Shown piece by piece: positions 40,599-49,842 of a DNA stretch of 64,000 bases. The notes under the pieces were generated by a model. That model made no database searches. It was given only the letters and a program-made list of their open reading frames with translations, and was not told the origin of the DNA. Location of the stretch: positions 1-64,000 of the forward strand of contig DASUEU010000067.1 of the NCBI GenBank assembly GCA_036274895.1, written 5' to 3'. Every line of letters starts with the position of its first letter. The stretch's first letter is position 1. The DNA comes from CALMKX01 sp036274895. GTDB taxonomy: Bacteria; Acidobacteriota; Thermoanaerobaculia; Multivoradales; SZUA-115. The position numbers and the translations under genes are program-made.

Positions 40599-43391
40599 TC
40601 AGGGTACGGTCAAGGACCAGGCCGAGGTATTCCCGCTCTCGAAGCCGTCGGCGAAGATCGCCTCGACGGGCAAGGCCCACAGCTCGACGCCGTGGCTGCC
40701 GTCGTTGGCGCCGAAATAGAGCCGCGGGCCGAAGCGGGTGAAGCCGGCCGGGCTAGAGGAGCCGGCGCCCGGGGCGAGGTCGGCCACGATGCCGGTGCCA
40801 CCGGGGGTGCCGTCCGAGGCGAAGAGCTCGCGCCCGAAAAGCGGCGTCCAGGCGCTCCAGTAGGCGCGGCCGGCGTCGCTGGCGAGGTCCTGCGGCACCG
40901 ACGACCCCGCGCCGGCCACCACGTCGGCGAGGAGCACCGGGGCGGCCCCGGCAGCGGGAATGGACCAAACCTCGCGGCCGTGGGTGCCGTCGTCGGCGAC
41001 GAAGAAGAGCCGGTCATCGCTGCCGACGAGCTGGGTGGGCTCGCTGCCGGCGGCGCCAGGGTTGAGGTTCGCCACCATCACCGTGCCGGCCGGGGTGCCG
41101 TCGGTCGCCCACAGCTCGAGGCCGTGCAGACCGTCGTTGGCGCCGAAGTAGACGCGAGAGCCTGCCCGGGCTACCGAGACGGGGCCTCGCTCGATCGGCA
41201 GGCCGTGCTCCGCTCCGGGGCGGATGTCTGCCAGCCGGAAGGCCGGGCTGCCGTCTCCCTCGGCCCACCAGGGCTCACCCCCGCCGGTGTCGAACCCGAC
41301 GAAGAAGAGGCGGCCGCCCCCGGCCGGTGTCAGCAGGAAGGGGCTGAAGGGAGCGAGAGCCGAGGGCGTCATCAAGGTCGGGGCGCCGGCGCCGGTGCGG
41401 CGCCAGATGCGGTCCACGCTGTTGCCCAGGTCGAAGTCCGAGTAGAAGAGGAAGCCGTCGCCCGCGGTGAGGTTCTCGAGCACGAAGACGTCGGTCTCGA
41501 GCGGATCGATCGTCAGACCGTCGGTCATGGCCAGGGTGGACTGCGCCGAGCCGGCACGGAAGAAGGCCATGGGGCCGGTGGAAGCGAGCTGATCGGGAGT
41601 GCTGCCCTCGGGGCCCGGGATGAGGTCCTCGATCAGGACCGTGCCGAGCGCGCTGCCGTCCGTGATCCAAGGCTCGGTCCCCTCGGCCACGGTGGTGAAG
41701 GGGAAAACGGCGCTCCCGCCGTCCAAGGGGACCAGAGCCGGCAAGGCGGTGGCCCCGGTACCGGGGGTCAGGTCCGTCACGATCAAAGTGCCCGCCGTGC
41801 TGCCGTCACTCACCCACAGCTCACGCCCCGTGGCTCCGCCCGAGGCGTGGAGCAGTAGCTGGCCGGCCAGGGGCGTCAGCTTGCCGGCGAAGGCCTCGCC
41901 TGCGGGCAGCACGGCCTCCCAGGGCAGGCTCGAGGTTTGGAGGTCGAGGTCTCGGACCTCCACCGTGCCGCCGGGCGTGCCGTCGCTCGCCCACAGCCCG
42001 TTGCCCGTCGATCCTGCGAAGGCTCCGAAGATCAGCCGGGATCCCAACGCCGCCGGCCGGTCGGGCAGGAGGCCGCCGCCGCTGGGCACGCTGCCATGGT
42101 GGCTGTAGCGAGAGCCCTCGAGCCCCGGGTTGATGTCGGCGAGGGCGGCCGTGCCGCCGGGCGTGCCGTCGCTCGCCCACAGCTCAAAGCCCTCGGCGGG
42201 GGAGGTCCAGTAGAAGAGGGCCAGGCTGCCGACCGTGCCGATCCACGGTCCCTGGGCCGCGCCGGAGGTGAACAGCAGCCTCTCGGTGCCGGCCACCGAG
42301 CCGTCGGTGACCCAGAAGCCGGTCTGGGTTGCGCCGCCGTTGTTGTAGAAGAAGAGCTTGCTGCCGGCGCTGGCGAGGACGGTGGGGAAGCCCTCGTTCT
42401 GGTCGGTCAGAGCGAAGGTGCCGGGACCGGAGCCGTCGGTGCGCCAGAGCTGGAAGCCGGTGGTGCCGAACTGGCGGAAGACGATCAACGAGCCCAGGCG
42501 AGTCAGCAGGTCCGGAGGGGAAGTCGGGTTGCCGGGCGTCACCTCCACCACCAGCTGAGTGCCGGCAGCCGTGCCGTCGCTGGCCCAGATCTCCGGGCCG
42601 TGCGGCCCGTCGTCGGCCACGAAGTAAACCCGTCCGTCAGCGCCGATCGCGGAGCCTGGAAAGCCCAAGCCGTTGAGGGCACCGGGGAAGACGTCCTCGA
42701 GCAGCATCGTGCCGCCCACCGTGCCGTCGGTCGCCCACAGCTCGATGCCGTGAGCCGGATCGTGGCTGGCGAAGAGGGTCTTGCCGCCGGCGGCACCCAG
42801 GAAGTAGGTGTTGGGGCGGGCGAGGTTGTTGGCGATGCCGGTCAGGAGGGGAAAGGTGCCGGCGGCCGTGCCGTCCGAGCGCCAGATCTCCCGGGTGCTA
42901 CCGGGGAAGTCCAGGGTGATCCGGACGAACAGGGTCAGTGAGCCGTGGGCCGTGAGGTTGCCGAGGGAGGCTCCCAGGAGGCCCGGCTGGATCTCCTCGA
43001 CCATCCGGGTGCCGCCGGTCGTGCCGTCGGAAGCCCACAGTTCGGTGCCGTGGATGCCGTCGTCGGCCACGAAGAACAGCTGGCTGCCCACCGCTGCTAG
43101 ACCACTGGGCAGGGACGAGCAGGCCCCGGGGCAGATGTCCGCGACCATCGTCGTGCCCGCCGCGGTGCCATCGGTGCGCCAGAGCTCGAGGCCGTTCCGG
43201 CCGTCATGCCCCTGGAAGTAGGTGAACCCCCCGAGCGTCGTCATGGTGAGTTCGCCGCCCGCCGGTAGCCGCCCTTCCTGCCCGGCCAGGTTGATGTCCG
43301 CGATCAGGAACGGCGGCGCGGCGGCCGAGGCCGGGTGGGCAACCAGAAGCGACAGACCAATCAGAAGCCGGAGTCTGCTGAACCGAGACAC
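40599..43391 (-). CDS. Secreted ELWxxDGT-repeat protein
   Basis: A 930-residue exported protein. The start is GTG at 43391, because AGGAGG lies 7 bases upstream and a signal peptide follows directly (LRLLIGLSLLVAHPASA). The mature protein is about 17 repeats of ~48 residues of the type GS.LFF.ADDG.HG.ELWASDGT..GT.LV.DI.PG, the ELWxxDGT family, expected to fold as beta-propellers. It ends IFADGFESGNTSAWSLTVP, a short C-terminal tail that I recall on many secreted proteins of this kind. It follows the TonB receptor gene on the same strand, but a terminator lies between them. The function is unknown, probably extracellular binding. Confidence 0.85.
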   Translation of the reverse strand: MSRFSRLRLLIGLSLLVAHPASAAAPPFLIADINLAGQEGRLPAGGELTMTTLGGFTYFQGHDGRNGLELWRTDGTAAGTTMVADICPGACSSLPSGLAAVGSQLFFVADDGIHGTELWASDGTTGGTRMVEEIQPGLLGASLGNLTAHGSLTLFVRITLDFPGSTREIWRSDGTAAGTFPLLTGIANNLARPNTYFLGAAGGKTLFASHDPAHGIELWATDGTVGGTMLLEDVFPGALNGLGFPGSAIGADGRVYFVADDGPHGPEIWASDGTAAGTQLVVEVTPGNPTSPPDLLTRLGSLIVFRQFGTTGFQLWRTDGSGPGTFALTDQNEGFPTVLASAGSKLFFYNNGGATQTGFWVTDGSVAGTERLLFTSGAAQGPWIGTVGSLALFYWTSPAEGFELWASDGTPGGTAALADINPGLEGSRYSHHGSVPSGGGLLPDRPAALGSRLIFGAFAGSTGNGLWASDGTPGGTVEVRDLDLQTSSLPWEAVLPAGEAFAGKLTPLAGQLLLHASGGATGRELWVSDGSTAGTLIVTDLTPGTGATALPALVPLDGGSAVFPFTTVAEGTEPWITDGSALGTVLIEDLIPGPEGSTPDQLASTGPMAFFRAGSAQSTLAMTDGLTIDPLETDVFVLENLTAGDGFLFYSDFDLGNSVDRIWRRTGAGAPTLMTPSALAPFSPFLLTPAGGGRLFFVGFDTGGGEPWWAEGDGSPAFRLADIRPGAEHGLPIERGPVSVARAGSRVYFGANDGLHGLELWATDGTPAGTVMVANLNPGAAGSEPTQLVGSDDRLFFVADDGTHGREVWSIPAAGAAPVLLADVVAGAGSSVPQDLASDAGRAYWSAWTPLFGRELFASDGTPGGTGIVADLAPGAGSSSPAGFTRFGPRLYFGANDGSHGVELWALPVEAIFADGFESGNTSAWSLTVP

Positions 43392-43447
43392 GGAGTCCCT
43401 CCTCGAAGGGTTGAAAGCAATGGACGATGAGCCCACGATCGGCAGGA

Positions 43448-43492
43448 TTCTCGCGAGAACCTCGGGATCGACAGAGCCTCTGCTTCAGAGGC
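43448..43492 (-). promoter_or_regulatory. Palindrome and hairpin in the leader of the ELWxxDGT gene
   Basis: A perfect 12-bp palindrome TTCTCGCGAGAA (43448-43459) lies 57 bp before the start codon and could be an operator. A 7-bp perfect stem, GCCTCTG with CAGAGGC (43476-43492), lies further upstream. Both sit between the preceding terminator and the gene, where its promoter must be. No clear -35/-10 pair is visible. Confidence 0.4.
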
Positions 43493-43529
43493 GCAAAGCG
43501 AGGCTGGCGGCTGTCAGGCAACCTGGAGC

Positions 43530-43562
43530 AGAACGAAAGGGGCGGGCTGCGCAGCCCGCCCC
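43530..43562 (-). terminator. Rho-independent terminator after the TonB receptor gene
   Basis: A perfect 24-bp palindrome of G and C at 43539-43562, with 10-bp arms around GCGC, is followed on the minus strand by CCTTTCGTTCT. It lies 25 bp past the receptor stop codon and separates that transcript from the ELWxxDGT gene. Confidence 0.7.
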
Positions 43563-43587
43563 CTCAATCGGCGCCGAGCCGGCCGCT

Positions 43588-45648
43588 CTAGAAGTTGTAG
43601 ATCAGCTGCGCCGTCACCTTGCGGCCGATGATGTCGCCGAAGACGTGCTGCTGGATTCGCTCGTCGGTGACGTTGTTGCCGATCACGGCGAGGGTGAGGC
43701 GGTTGTCGAGCAGGCGGAAGCCCACGCTCAAGTTGAGCTGGGTGTAGCTGTCCGTGGGGCCGTGGAAGCGAGAGTCGAGGACGTCGGTCCAGAACGCATC
43801 GTCCACGTAGTTCACGTTGGTGTTGACGAACAGAGTCTCGCCGGCCCAGCCGAGGTCGAAGTTGGCGCGATGCCGCGGCGCCTTGTTGATCTCGTCCTCG
43901 TCGATCCCCTTGACCTCGGGATCGGCCTGGTAGGAGTAGTTGAGTCCGAAGCTCCAGGGGCTCTCCGGGTTCACCTTGAGCGAGAGCTCCAGGCCGTCCT
44001 CGGTGATCTCACCGATGTTGCGGTAGGTGAACAGCGACGGCAGGGCCCCGGCCAAGGGCGGGAAGTTGAGGAAGATCGGCGGTAGGGGCCAACCCGGCGG
44101 CGGGTTGGCGGCGGTGTAGGCCGCGGCCGGGAAGAAGTCCTGCGAGTCCTTGGTCTTGTTGCGGTAGACCGCGGCGGTGACCGTCGTGGTGCGGCCGAAG
44201 TTGCCGACGTAGCCCAGTTCGTAGGCGTCGAGGCGCTCCTCTTGGAGCTCCTCGTTGCCCAGCGCCAGGGTCGGGAAGATGTACGGCCCGGTGGGCAGCT
44301 GCACCAGGTTGACGATGGTCGCGTCGAGGTAGTTCTGGATCAGCGAGGGGGCCTTGAAGGCCCGGTTGTAGGACAGTCGCAGGGTGTGGTCCGGAGTCGG
44401 AGCCCACATCAGGCTGGTGCGCGGCGAGACCACCGAGCCGATCGGGTCGATGTCGTCCCAGCGGGCGCCGAGCAGCCAGCGCACGTTGCCACCCAGGGAC
44501 AGCTCGCCCTGGAGGAAGGCGCCGTACTCGTCCCGGTTGTCGCCCTGCGGGGCGATCGAGATGTCGAAGGTGTTGTGCCGGGCGCTGGCGCCGTAGGTCA
44601 GGATGTGCTTGTTGGCGACCACGCTGGTGTTGCTGGCGTCGATGTTGTACGTGTTGCTGTCGAAGGTCAGGTTCAGGGGGCGGCCGTCGGAGCCGACGGT
44701 CAGCAGGTTCTGGGCCTCGCCGTTGAGCACGTTGGCGAAGGCGTTGACCAGCAGGGCGCCGCGGGAGAAAGTGACCTTGCCGAAGGACAGCGAGGTGCCC
44801 TTGTCGATGTCGAAGGGGCCGATGCCGGAGTGGACGATGCCGTCCGTGCCGGCGTAGCCGGCGGCGAGCACCCAGCGGGTGCCCGGCGTGGGGTCGAAGT
44901 CGAAGCGCAGGTCGACCTTGGGCTGCTCGGTGCCCTCGTTCTCGAAGGCCGGGTAGGGGGTGGTGGTTCCCGGCACCAGCCCGGTGGGCCGGTCGAAGGC
45001 GTCCTGCTTGTAGTAGCTCGCGCCGATCTTGTAACCGAAGGTGTCGCTCGCGGCGGCGTGGGAGAGGCTGCCGAACACGGTGCTGTACTCGCCGCCGCCA
45101 ACCATCAGGCTGGTGCCGGCCGCTTCGCGCGGGCTCTTGGTGATCAGGTTGATCACGCCGGAGAGGGCGTTGGCCCCCCACACCGCGCTGCCGGGGCCGC
45201 GCACGACCTCGATCTGCTTGATGTCCCGAGGGTTGACCGGCAGCAGGTCCCACATCACGAAGCCGAAGAAGTCGAGGTACACGGTGCGGCCGTCGAGCAG
45301 CACCAGTTCCTGGGCGGCGAGGCTGCTCGAGGCGGCCCGGCCGGTGACCTGGATGTCACGGGCGCTCATCTGCGAGACGTTGAGGCCGGGGACGTTGCGC
45401 AGCACGTCGCCGTAATCGTCGATCGGCGCCGTCTCCAGCTCTTGCCCGGTGATCACGGTAACCGAGGCGGGGGCGTCCTGGAGCAGCTGCTCCGTTCGTG
45501 AGGCCGTGACCACGATCGTCTCGGCGACGGCGGCCTCGGCAGGGGCCTGCTCCTCAGCGTTGGTGGCTTGCCCGCTGTCGCCGGTCTGGGTCCAGGCCGG
45601 CACGGCGAGCAGGAAGCAGAGCGCAAACAAACTCAGCGCGGCTTTCAC
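43588..45648 (-). CDS. TonB-dependent outer-membrane receptor
   Basis: A 686-residue receptor with a signal peptide (LSLFALCFLLAVPAWTQ). It has a TonB-box-like start (ETIVVTASR, about residue 43), a plug domain (APASVTVITGQELE, DVLRNVPGLNV, LLDGRTVYLD, IKQIEVVRGPGSAVWGANALSGVINLITKSP) and a 22-strand barrel ending in the aromatic beta-signal QLIYNF. It takes up a large scarce ligand such as a siderophore, haem, cobalamin or oligosaccharide using TonB energy. The sequence alone does not say which, though the plug resembles the CirA/BtuB group. The length is usual. The gene ends in a strong terminator and there is no associated binding-protein gene. Confidence 0.92.
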   Translation of the reverse strand: MKAALSLFALCFLLAVPAWTQTGDSGQATNAEEQAPAEAAVAETIVVTASRTEQLLQDAPASVTVITGQELETAPIDDYGDVLRNVPGLNVSQMSARDIQVTGRAASSSLAAQELVLLDGRTVYLDFFGFVMWDLLPVNPRDIKQIEVVRGPGSAVWGANALSGVINLITKSPREAAGTSLMVGGGEYSTVFGSLSHAAASDTFGYKIGASYYKQDAFDRPTGLVPGTTTPYPAFENEGTEQPKVDLRFDFDPTPGTRWVLAAGYAGTDGIVHSGIGPFDIDKGTSLSFGKVTFSRGALLVNAFANVLNGEAQNLLTVGSDGRPLNLTFDSNTYNIDASNTSVVANKHILTYGASARHNTFDISIAPQGDNRDEYGAFLQGELSLGGNVRWLLGARWDDIDPIGSVVSPRTSLMWAPTPDHTLRLSYNRAFKAPSLIQNYLDATIVNLVQLPTGPYIFPTLALGNEELQEERLDAYELGYVGNFGRTTTVTAAVYRNKTKDSQDFFPAAAYTAANPPPGWPLPPIFLNFPPLAGALPSLFTYRNIGEITEDGLELSLKVNPESPWSFGLNYSYQADPEVKGIDEDEINKAPRHRANFDLGWAGETLFVNTNVNYVDDAFWTDVLDSRFHGPTDSYTQLNLSVGFRLLDNRLTLAVIGNNVTDERIQQHVFGDIIGRKVTAQLIYNF

Positions 45649-45708
45649 CGATCATCCCTCCTTTTGGCTTGAAGACAGAGGGGACGATACCACGCCAAAG
45701 CACCCGGC

Positions 45709-46674
45709 TCAGGCCCGCTCGATGGGGAAGGCCAGGACCTCCTCGATCGAATCGGCGCCGAGGGCGAGCATGACCAGGCGGTCCAGTCCCAAGGCCACGC
45801 CGGCGCAATCCGGCAGGCCGGCTTCGAGGGCGGCCAGGAGGTGCTCGTCGATCGGCACCTCCGGCAGGCCCAGGTTGCGGCGGGCCGCGAGGTCGGCCTC
45901 GAAGCGCCGACGCTGCTCGCCCGGATCGGCCAGCTCGTGGAAGCCGTTGGCCAACTCCATGCCGCGGACGTAGACCTCGAAGCGTTCGGCCACGGCCGGC
46001 GTGCCGGGGCGCAGCCGTGCCAGGGCCGCCTGGGAAGCGGGGAAGTCGAAGAGGAAGGCCGGGCGGTCGAAGCCCAGGCGGGGCTCGAGGGCGCAGGCGA
46101 GCAGCAGGTGAAGCAGGCCGTCGCGGTCGAGGCCGGGGGGCACGTCGAGCCCGGCACGTTCGGCCGCCGCGGTGAGCGCCGCCTCGTCGGACCGGTGGGG
46201 GTCGACGCCCAGCTCCCCCTCGAAGAGCTCTGCGTAGGTCAGGCGTCGGGCGGCCGGCACCCCGAGCGTGGCCGCCAGCAGCTGGTCCATCTCGTCCATC
46301 AGCCGGTGATGATCGAAGGCGGGCCGGTACCACTCGAGCAGGCTGAACTCAGGGTTGTGGCGCCGGCCTCGCTCGTCGTCGCGGAAGGCTTTGCAGATCT
46401 GGAAGATCGCTCCGCTGCCGGCGGCCAGCAACCGCTTCATGGCGAACTCGGGGGAGGTCTGGAGGAAGAGCCGCGGGCTCTCGGGACCGGCCAACTGGCA
46501 GGACAGCGAAGCGAGGTGGAGATCCGTGACGGTCGCCGCGGCGAGCTGGGGCGTCTCCACCTCGAGCACTCCCCGCTGGTGAAAGAAGCTCCGGATCGTC
46601 CGCAGCAGCTCCGCTCGGCGGCGCAGGTGCTCCAGGGGGGCGGTGGGCCGCCAGGAGGATTCGAGGGCTGTCAT
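45709..46674 (-). CDS. epmA: EF-P--(R)-beta-lysine ligase
   Basis: EpmA (also PoxA, GenX) attaches beta-lysine to a lysine of elongation factor P. The 321-residue protein is a lysyl-tRNA synthetase-like catalytic core without the anticodon-binding domain. Motif 1 is near residues 25-45 (FFHQRGVLEVETPQL). Motif 2 is FQICKAFRDDERGRRHNPEF, followed by SLLEWY, the EpmA-specific form. Motif 3 is GVALGLDRLVMLALG near residue 300. It lies 49 bp downstream of efp on the same strand, with epmB just across the divergent gap, so all three parts of the EF-P modification route are together. Its ATG at 46674 follows efp closely. Confidence 0.95.
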   Translation of the reverse strand: MTALESSWRPTAPLEHLRRRAELLRTIRSFFHQRGVLEVETPQLAAATVTDLHLASLSCQLAGPESPRLFLQTSPEFAMKRLLAAGSGAIFQICKAFRDDERGRRHNPEFSLLEWYRPAFDHHRLMDEMDQLLAATLGVPAARRLTYAELFEGELGVDPHRSDEAALTAAAERAGLDVPPGLDRDGLLHLLLACALEPRLGFDRPAFLFDFPASQAALARLRPGTPAVAERFEVYVRGMELANGFHELADPGEQRRRFEADLAARRNLGLPEVPIDEHLLAALEAGLPDCAGVALGLDRLVMLALGADSIEEVLAFPIERA

Positions 46675-46723
46675 CGGGGGGACGCCGCCCCGCTCCTCAG
46701 AACGGGGCCGGCGAGCGGGGCTC

Positions 46724-47293
46724 TTACTTGCCGACGCGCGAGACGTACTCCGCGGTGCGGGTGTCGACCTTGATCACTTCCCCTTCTTGGATGAAGAGGG
46801 GGACCTTGACCGTGGCGCCGGTTTCGAGCTTGGCCGGCTTGGTGCCACCGCTCGAGGTGTCGCCGCGCACGCCGGGATCGGTCTCGACGATTTTGAGCTC
46901 GACGAAAGCCTGGGGGGTGACCACCAGCGGCTGGCCGTCCCAGAGGGTGACGTAGCAGGGATCCTGCTCCTTGAGCCACTGGGCGGCGTCGCCCACCATC
47001 ACCTCGTCGGCCTCGAACTGCTCGTAGGTCGACGGGTTCATAAAGTGCCACTTCTCGCCGTCGTGGTAGAGGTACTGCATGTCGTTCTCGATCACGTCGG
47101 CGCCTTCGATGGTCTCACCGGACTTGAAGGTGCGATCGATCACCCGGCCGGTCTTCAAGTTCTTGAGCCGGACGCGGTTGAACGCCTGGCCTTTGCCGGG
47201 CTTGACCATCTCGTTGTCGACGATGTTGTAGGGGTCGCCGTCCATGAGAACCTTGAGCCCTGGTCTAAACTGGTTGGTGGAATAGGTGGCCAT
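46724..47293 (-). CDS. efp: Elongation factor P
   Basis: EF-P enters the ribosomal E site and relieves stalling at polyproline stretches. The 189 residues comprise the KOW-like N-terminal domain and two OB domains. The modified lysine is expected in the VKPGKGQAF loop (about residue 34). The C-terminal signature appears as KVPLFIQEGEVIKVDTRTAEYVSR. The start ATG at 47293 has GAGAGG nine bases upstream. The many Pro-rich proteins in this window (RHS, amidohydrolase linker, protease linker) are consistent with a need for active EF-P. It is followed by epmA. Confidence 0.97.
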   Translation of the reverse strand: MATYSTNQFRPGLKVLMDGDPYNIVDNEMVKPGKGQAFNRVRLKNLKTGRVIDRTFKSGETIEGADVIENDMQYLYHDGEKWHFMNPSTYEQFEADEVMVGDAAQWLKEQDPCYVTLWDGQPLVVTPQAFVELKIVETDPGVRGDTSSGGTKPAKLETGATVKVPLFIQEGEVIKVDTRTAEYVSRVGK

Positions 47294-47347
47294 GAATCCC
47301 TCTCGGAGTCGATGTTATGCCCGGTCTCCCGCCGGAGACATCTGCGG

Positions 47348-48388
47348 ATGATACCGCGAAGGGAATCAACGGGCTGGCGCCGCGAGCTGGCCGCGGCCCT
47401 GACCGACCCGGCCGAGCTGCTGGCCCTGCTCGAGCTGCCGGCCGAGCTGCTGGAGGGGGCCCGACGGGCCGGTGGGGCCTTCCCCCTCCGCGTGCCACGG
47501 GGCTTCGCGGCCCGCATGCGCAAGGGCGATCCGCGGGATCCCCTGCTCGCCCAGGTTCTGCCCCTGGGAATCGAGATGGCGCCGGTTCGCGGTTTCGGCG
47601 CCGATCCTCTCGGTGAAGCCCAAGCCCGCCGGGAGCGGGGCTTGCTCCACAAATACCAGGGCCGGGTGCTGCTGGTCTTGACCGGTGCCTGCGCCGTGCA
47701 CTGCCGCTTCTGCTTCCGGCGCCACTTCCCTTACGCCGACGAGCAGCTCGGTGCCCGCGGCTGGAGCGAGGCTCTGGCGACCATCGCGGCGGATCCGTCG
47801 ATCGAGGAAGTGATCCTCTCGGGAGGGGACCCCCTCTCCCTGCCCGACGGCCCCCTGGCCGAGCTGGCGGAGAGTCTCGAGGCCATCCCCCACCTGTCGC
47901 GACTGCGCCTGCACACCCGCCAGCCGGTGGTGCTGCCCGAGCGAGTCGACGATGACCTGCTGGCCTGGTTGTCCCGCGGGCGGCTGGCGAAGGTGATTGT
48001 CCTCCACACCAACCACGCCCGGGAGATCGACGGCACGGTCGCCGACGCCTTGGCCCGCCTGCGGAGCGCCGGCCTCCACCTGCTCAACCAGACCGTCCTG
48101 CTGCGCGGGGTCAACGATTCGGTCGAAGCGCTGGCCGAGCTGTCCCTGCGGCTCTTCGAGGTGGGTGTCCTGCCTTACTATTTGCACCTGCTCGACCGCG
48201 TCGCCGGTGCCGCCCACTTCGACCTGCCGGAGGCCGAGGCTCGGAGCCTGGCGGCCGGGCTCGCCGCTCGACTGCCCGGCTACCTGGTGCCCCGGCTGGT
48301 GCGCGAGGTGCCCGGCGCTCCGGCCAAGGTGCCGGTGCCCATCGAGCTCCACGACCTTCCTCAACCCCAAGGAACCGAAACCCCATGA
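47348..48388 (+). CDS. epmB: EF-P lysine 2,3-aminomutase
   Basis: EpmB is a radical SAM, PLP-dependent enzyme that makes (R)-beta-lysine for EpmA. The cluster-binding CxxxCxxC is CAVHCRFCFRRHFPY at about residues 114-128, followed by VILSGGDPLSL and LRLHTRQPVVLP, family hallmarks. The C-terminal HDLPQ tail is short, as in EpmB rather than the longer clostridial KamA. The 346-residue length fits. ATG 47348 is the likely start; an upstream in-frame ATG exists in the 54-bp gap to efp. It diverges from efp and overlaps pepD by ATGA. Confidence 0.93.
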   Translation: MIPRRESTGWRRELAAALTDPAELLALLELPAELLEGARRAGGAFPLRVPRGFAARMRKGDPRDPLLAQVLPLGIEMAPVRGFGADPLGEAQARRERGLLHKYQGRVLLVLTGACAVHCRFCFRRHFPYADEQLGARGWSEALATIAADPSIEEVILSGGDPLSLPDGPLAELAESLEAIPHLSRLRLHTRQPVVLPERVDDDLLAWLSRGRLAKVIVLHTNHAREIDGTVADALARLRSAGLHLLNQTVLLRGVNDSVEALAELSLRLFEVGVLPYYLHLLDRVAGAAHFDLPEAEARSLAAGLAARLPGYLVPRLVREVPGAPAKVPVPIELHDLPQPQGTETP

Positions 48389-49842
48389 CCTTCGTCGCCG
48401 ACCTCGAGCCGACCGCCCTCTGGAGCCACTTCGATCACATCCTCACCGTCCCTCGCGGCTCGGGCAACGAGGCGGCGATGCGCGACTACGTCCTGTCGGT
48501 GGCTGCGCGCCGCGGCTGCGCCCACCGTGGCGACGAGGCGGGCAACCTGGTGGTCACCGTGCCGGCTTCCCCGGGCCGGGAGGGGGCGCCGGTGGTGGTG
48601 CTGCAGTCCCACCTCGACATGGTTGAGGAAAAGAACTCCGGCACCGCGCACGACTTCACGCGGGACCCGATCCGCCCGGTGCGCGATGGCGAAGTGCTCC
48701 GCGCGGACGGCACCACGCTCGGGGCGGACAACGGCATCGGCGTGGCGGCGATGCTGGCCGTGCTCGAAGGAGAGGGACCCCACGGGCCCCTCGAGCTGCT
48801 CTTCACCATCGACGAGGAGCGGGGCCTCGCCGGGGCGCAACGGCTCGATCCCTCCCTGGTGAGTGGCAAGGTCCTCATCAACCTCGATTCCGAGGAAGAA
48901 GGCACGGTGATCGTCGGCTGCGCCGGCGGTGCCGACACCCGGCTCGCCTTGCCCCTCCACCGCGAAGAGCCGGGGGAGGGCACGTCCGGCGCCGAGCTCC
49001 GCATCTCCGGTCTCTCGGGCGGCCATTCGGGAGTGGACATCCACCTCCAGCGCGGCAACGCGCTCAAGGTCCTGGCCCGGGCCCTCCACGCCGCCCGGCT
49101 GACCGTGCCCTTCCACCTCGCCGCCCTCTCCGGCGGCGACAAAGGCAACGCCATCCCCCGTGAGGCTTCTGCCCTGGTGGTGGGGGAGACCGGCGCCCTC
49201 GCCCTGCTCGGGTCTCGCCTCGAGGCCGAGCTGGCGGCGATTCGCTCCGAGGTCGCCCCCGCCGACCCCGGCCTCGCCTGGAGCTGGGAGCCCCGGCCCC
49301 TGCCCCCCTCCTGCTGGACGGAAGTCACCACCTGGACCGTCCTGCGGCTGCTCGAGGCTCTGCCCCACGGGGTGCAGGCGATGAGCATCGACCTGCCGGG
49401 CCTGGTCGAGACCAGCTGCAATCTCGCCTCGGTCAAGGAGGACGGCGACCTGCTGCGGATCTTCTTGAGCAACCGCAGCTCGATCGCCGGCGCCCTCGCC
49501 GCCCTGCGACGGCGCAACCGGGCCGCCGGCAGCCTGGCCGGTGCCGAGGTCACGGAAGGCAGCGGCTATCCCGGCTGGAAGCCGGATGTCGCCTCGCCGG
49601 TCCTGACCGTGGTGCGCCGGGCCCACCAGCGGGTGCTGGGCACCGCGCCCCAGGTCACCGCCATCCACGCCGGCCTCGAGTGCGGCGTGATCGGCGAGAA
49701 GGTGCCGGGGCTCGACATGGTCTCGATCGGCCCCACCATCCGCTTCCCCCACTCGCCCAACGAGCTGGTGGAGATCGAAACGGTGGGGCGCTTCTACCGC
49801 TTGCTCACGGGGGTCCTGGAGGATCTGGCAGCTTCGACTTGA
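48385..49842 (+). CDS. pepD: Cytosolic dipeptidase (aminoacyl-histidine dipeptidase)
   Basis: An M20-family zinc dipeptidase hydrolysing Xaa-His and many other dipeptides. The 485 residues match the length of E. coli PepD. Metal ligands are in LQSHLDMVEEKN (His-x-Asp), LGADNGIGVAAMLAVLE, FTIDEERGLAGA and LINLDSEEEG, and the late IHAGLECGVIGE supplies the final His-type ligand region. A lid domain (LSGGHSGVDIHLQRGNALK) lies between them. It is coupled to epmB by an ATGA overlap. Its stop codon overlaps the -35 box of the vapBC promoter. Confidence 0.93.
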   Translation: MTFVADLEPTALWSHFDHILTVPRGSGNEAAMRDYVLSVAARRGCAHRGDEAGNLVVTVPASPGREGAPVVVLQSHLDMVEEKNSGTAHDFTRDPIRPVRDGEVLRADGTTLGADNGIGVAAMLAVLEGEGPHGPLELLFTIDEERGLAGAQRLDPSLVSGKVLINLDSEEEGTVIVGCAGGADTRLALPLHREEPGEGTSGAELRISGLSGGHSGVDIHLQRGNALKVLARALHAARLTVPFHLAALSGGDKGNAIPREASALVVGETGALALLGSRLEAELAAIRSEVAPADPGLAWSWEPRPLPPSCWTEVTTWTVLRLLEALPHGVQAMSIDLPGLVETSCNLASVKEDGDLLRIFLSNRSSIAGALAALRRRNRAAGSLAGAEVTEGSGYPGWKPDVASPVLTVVRRAHQRVLGTAPQVTAIHAGLECGVIGEKVPGLDMVSIGPTIRFPHSPNELVEIETVGRFYRLLTGVLEDLAAST

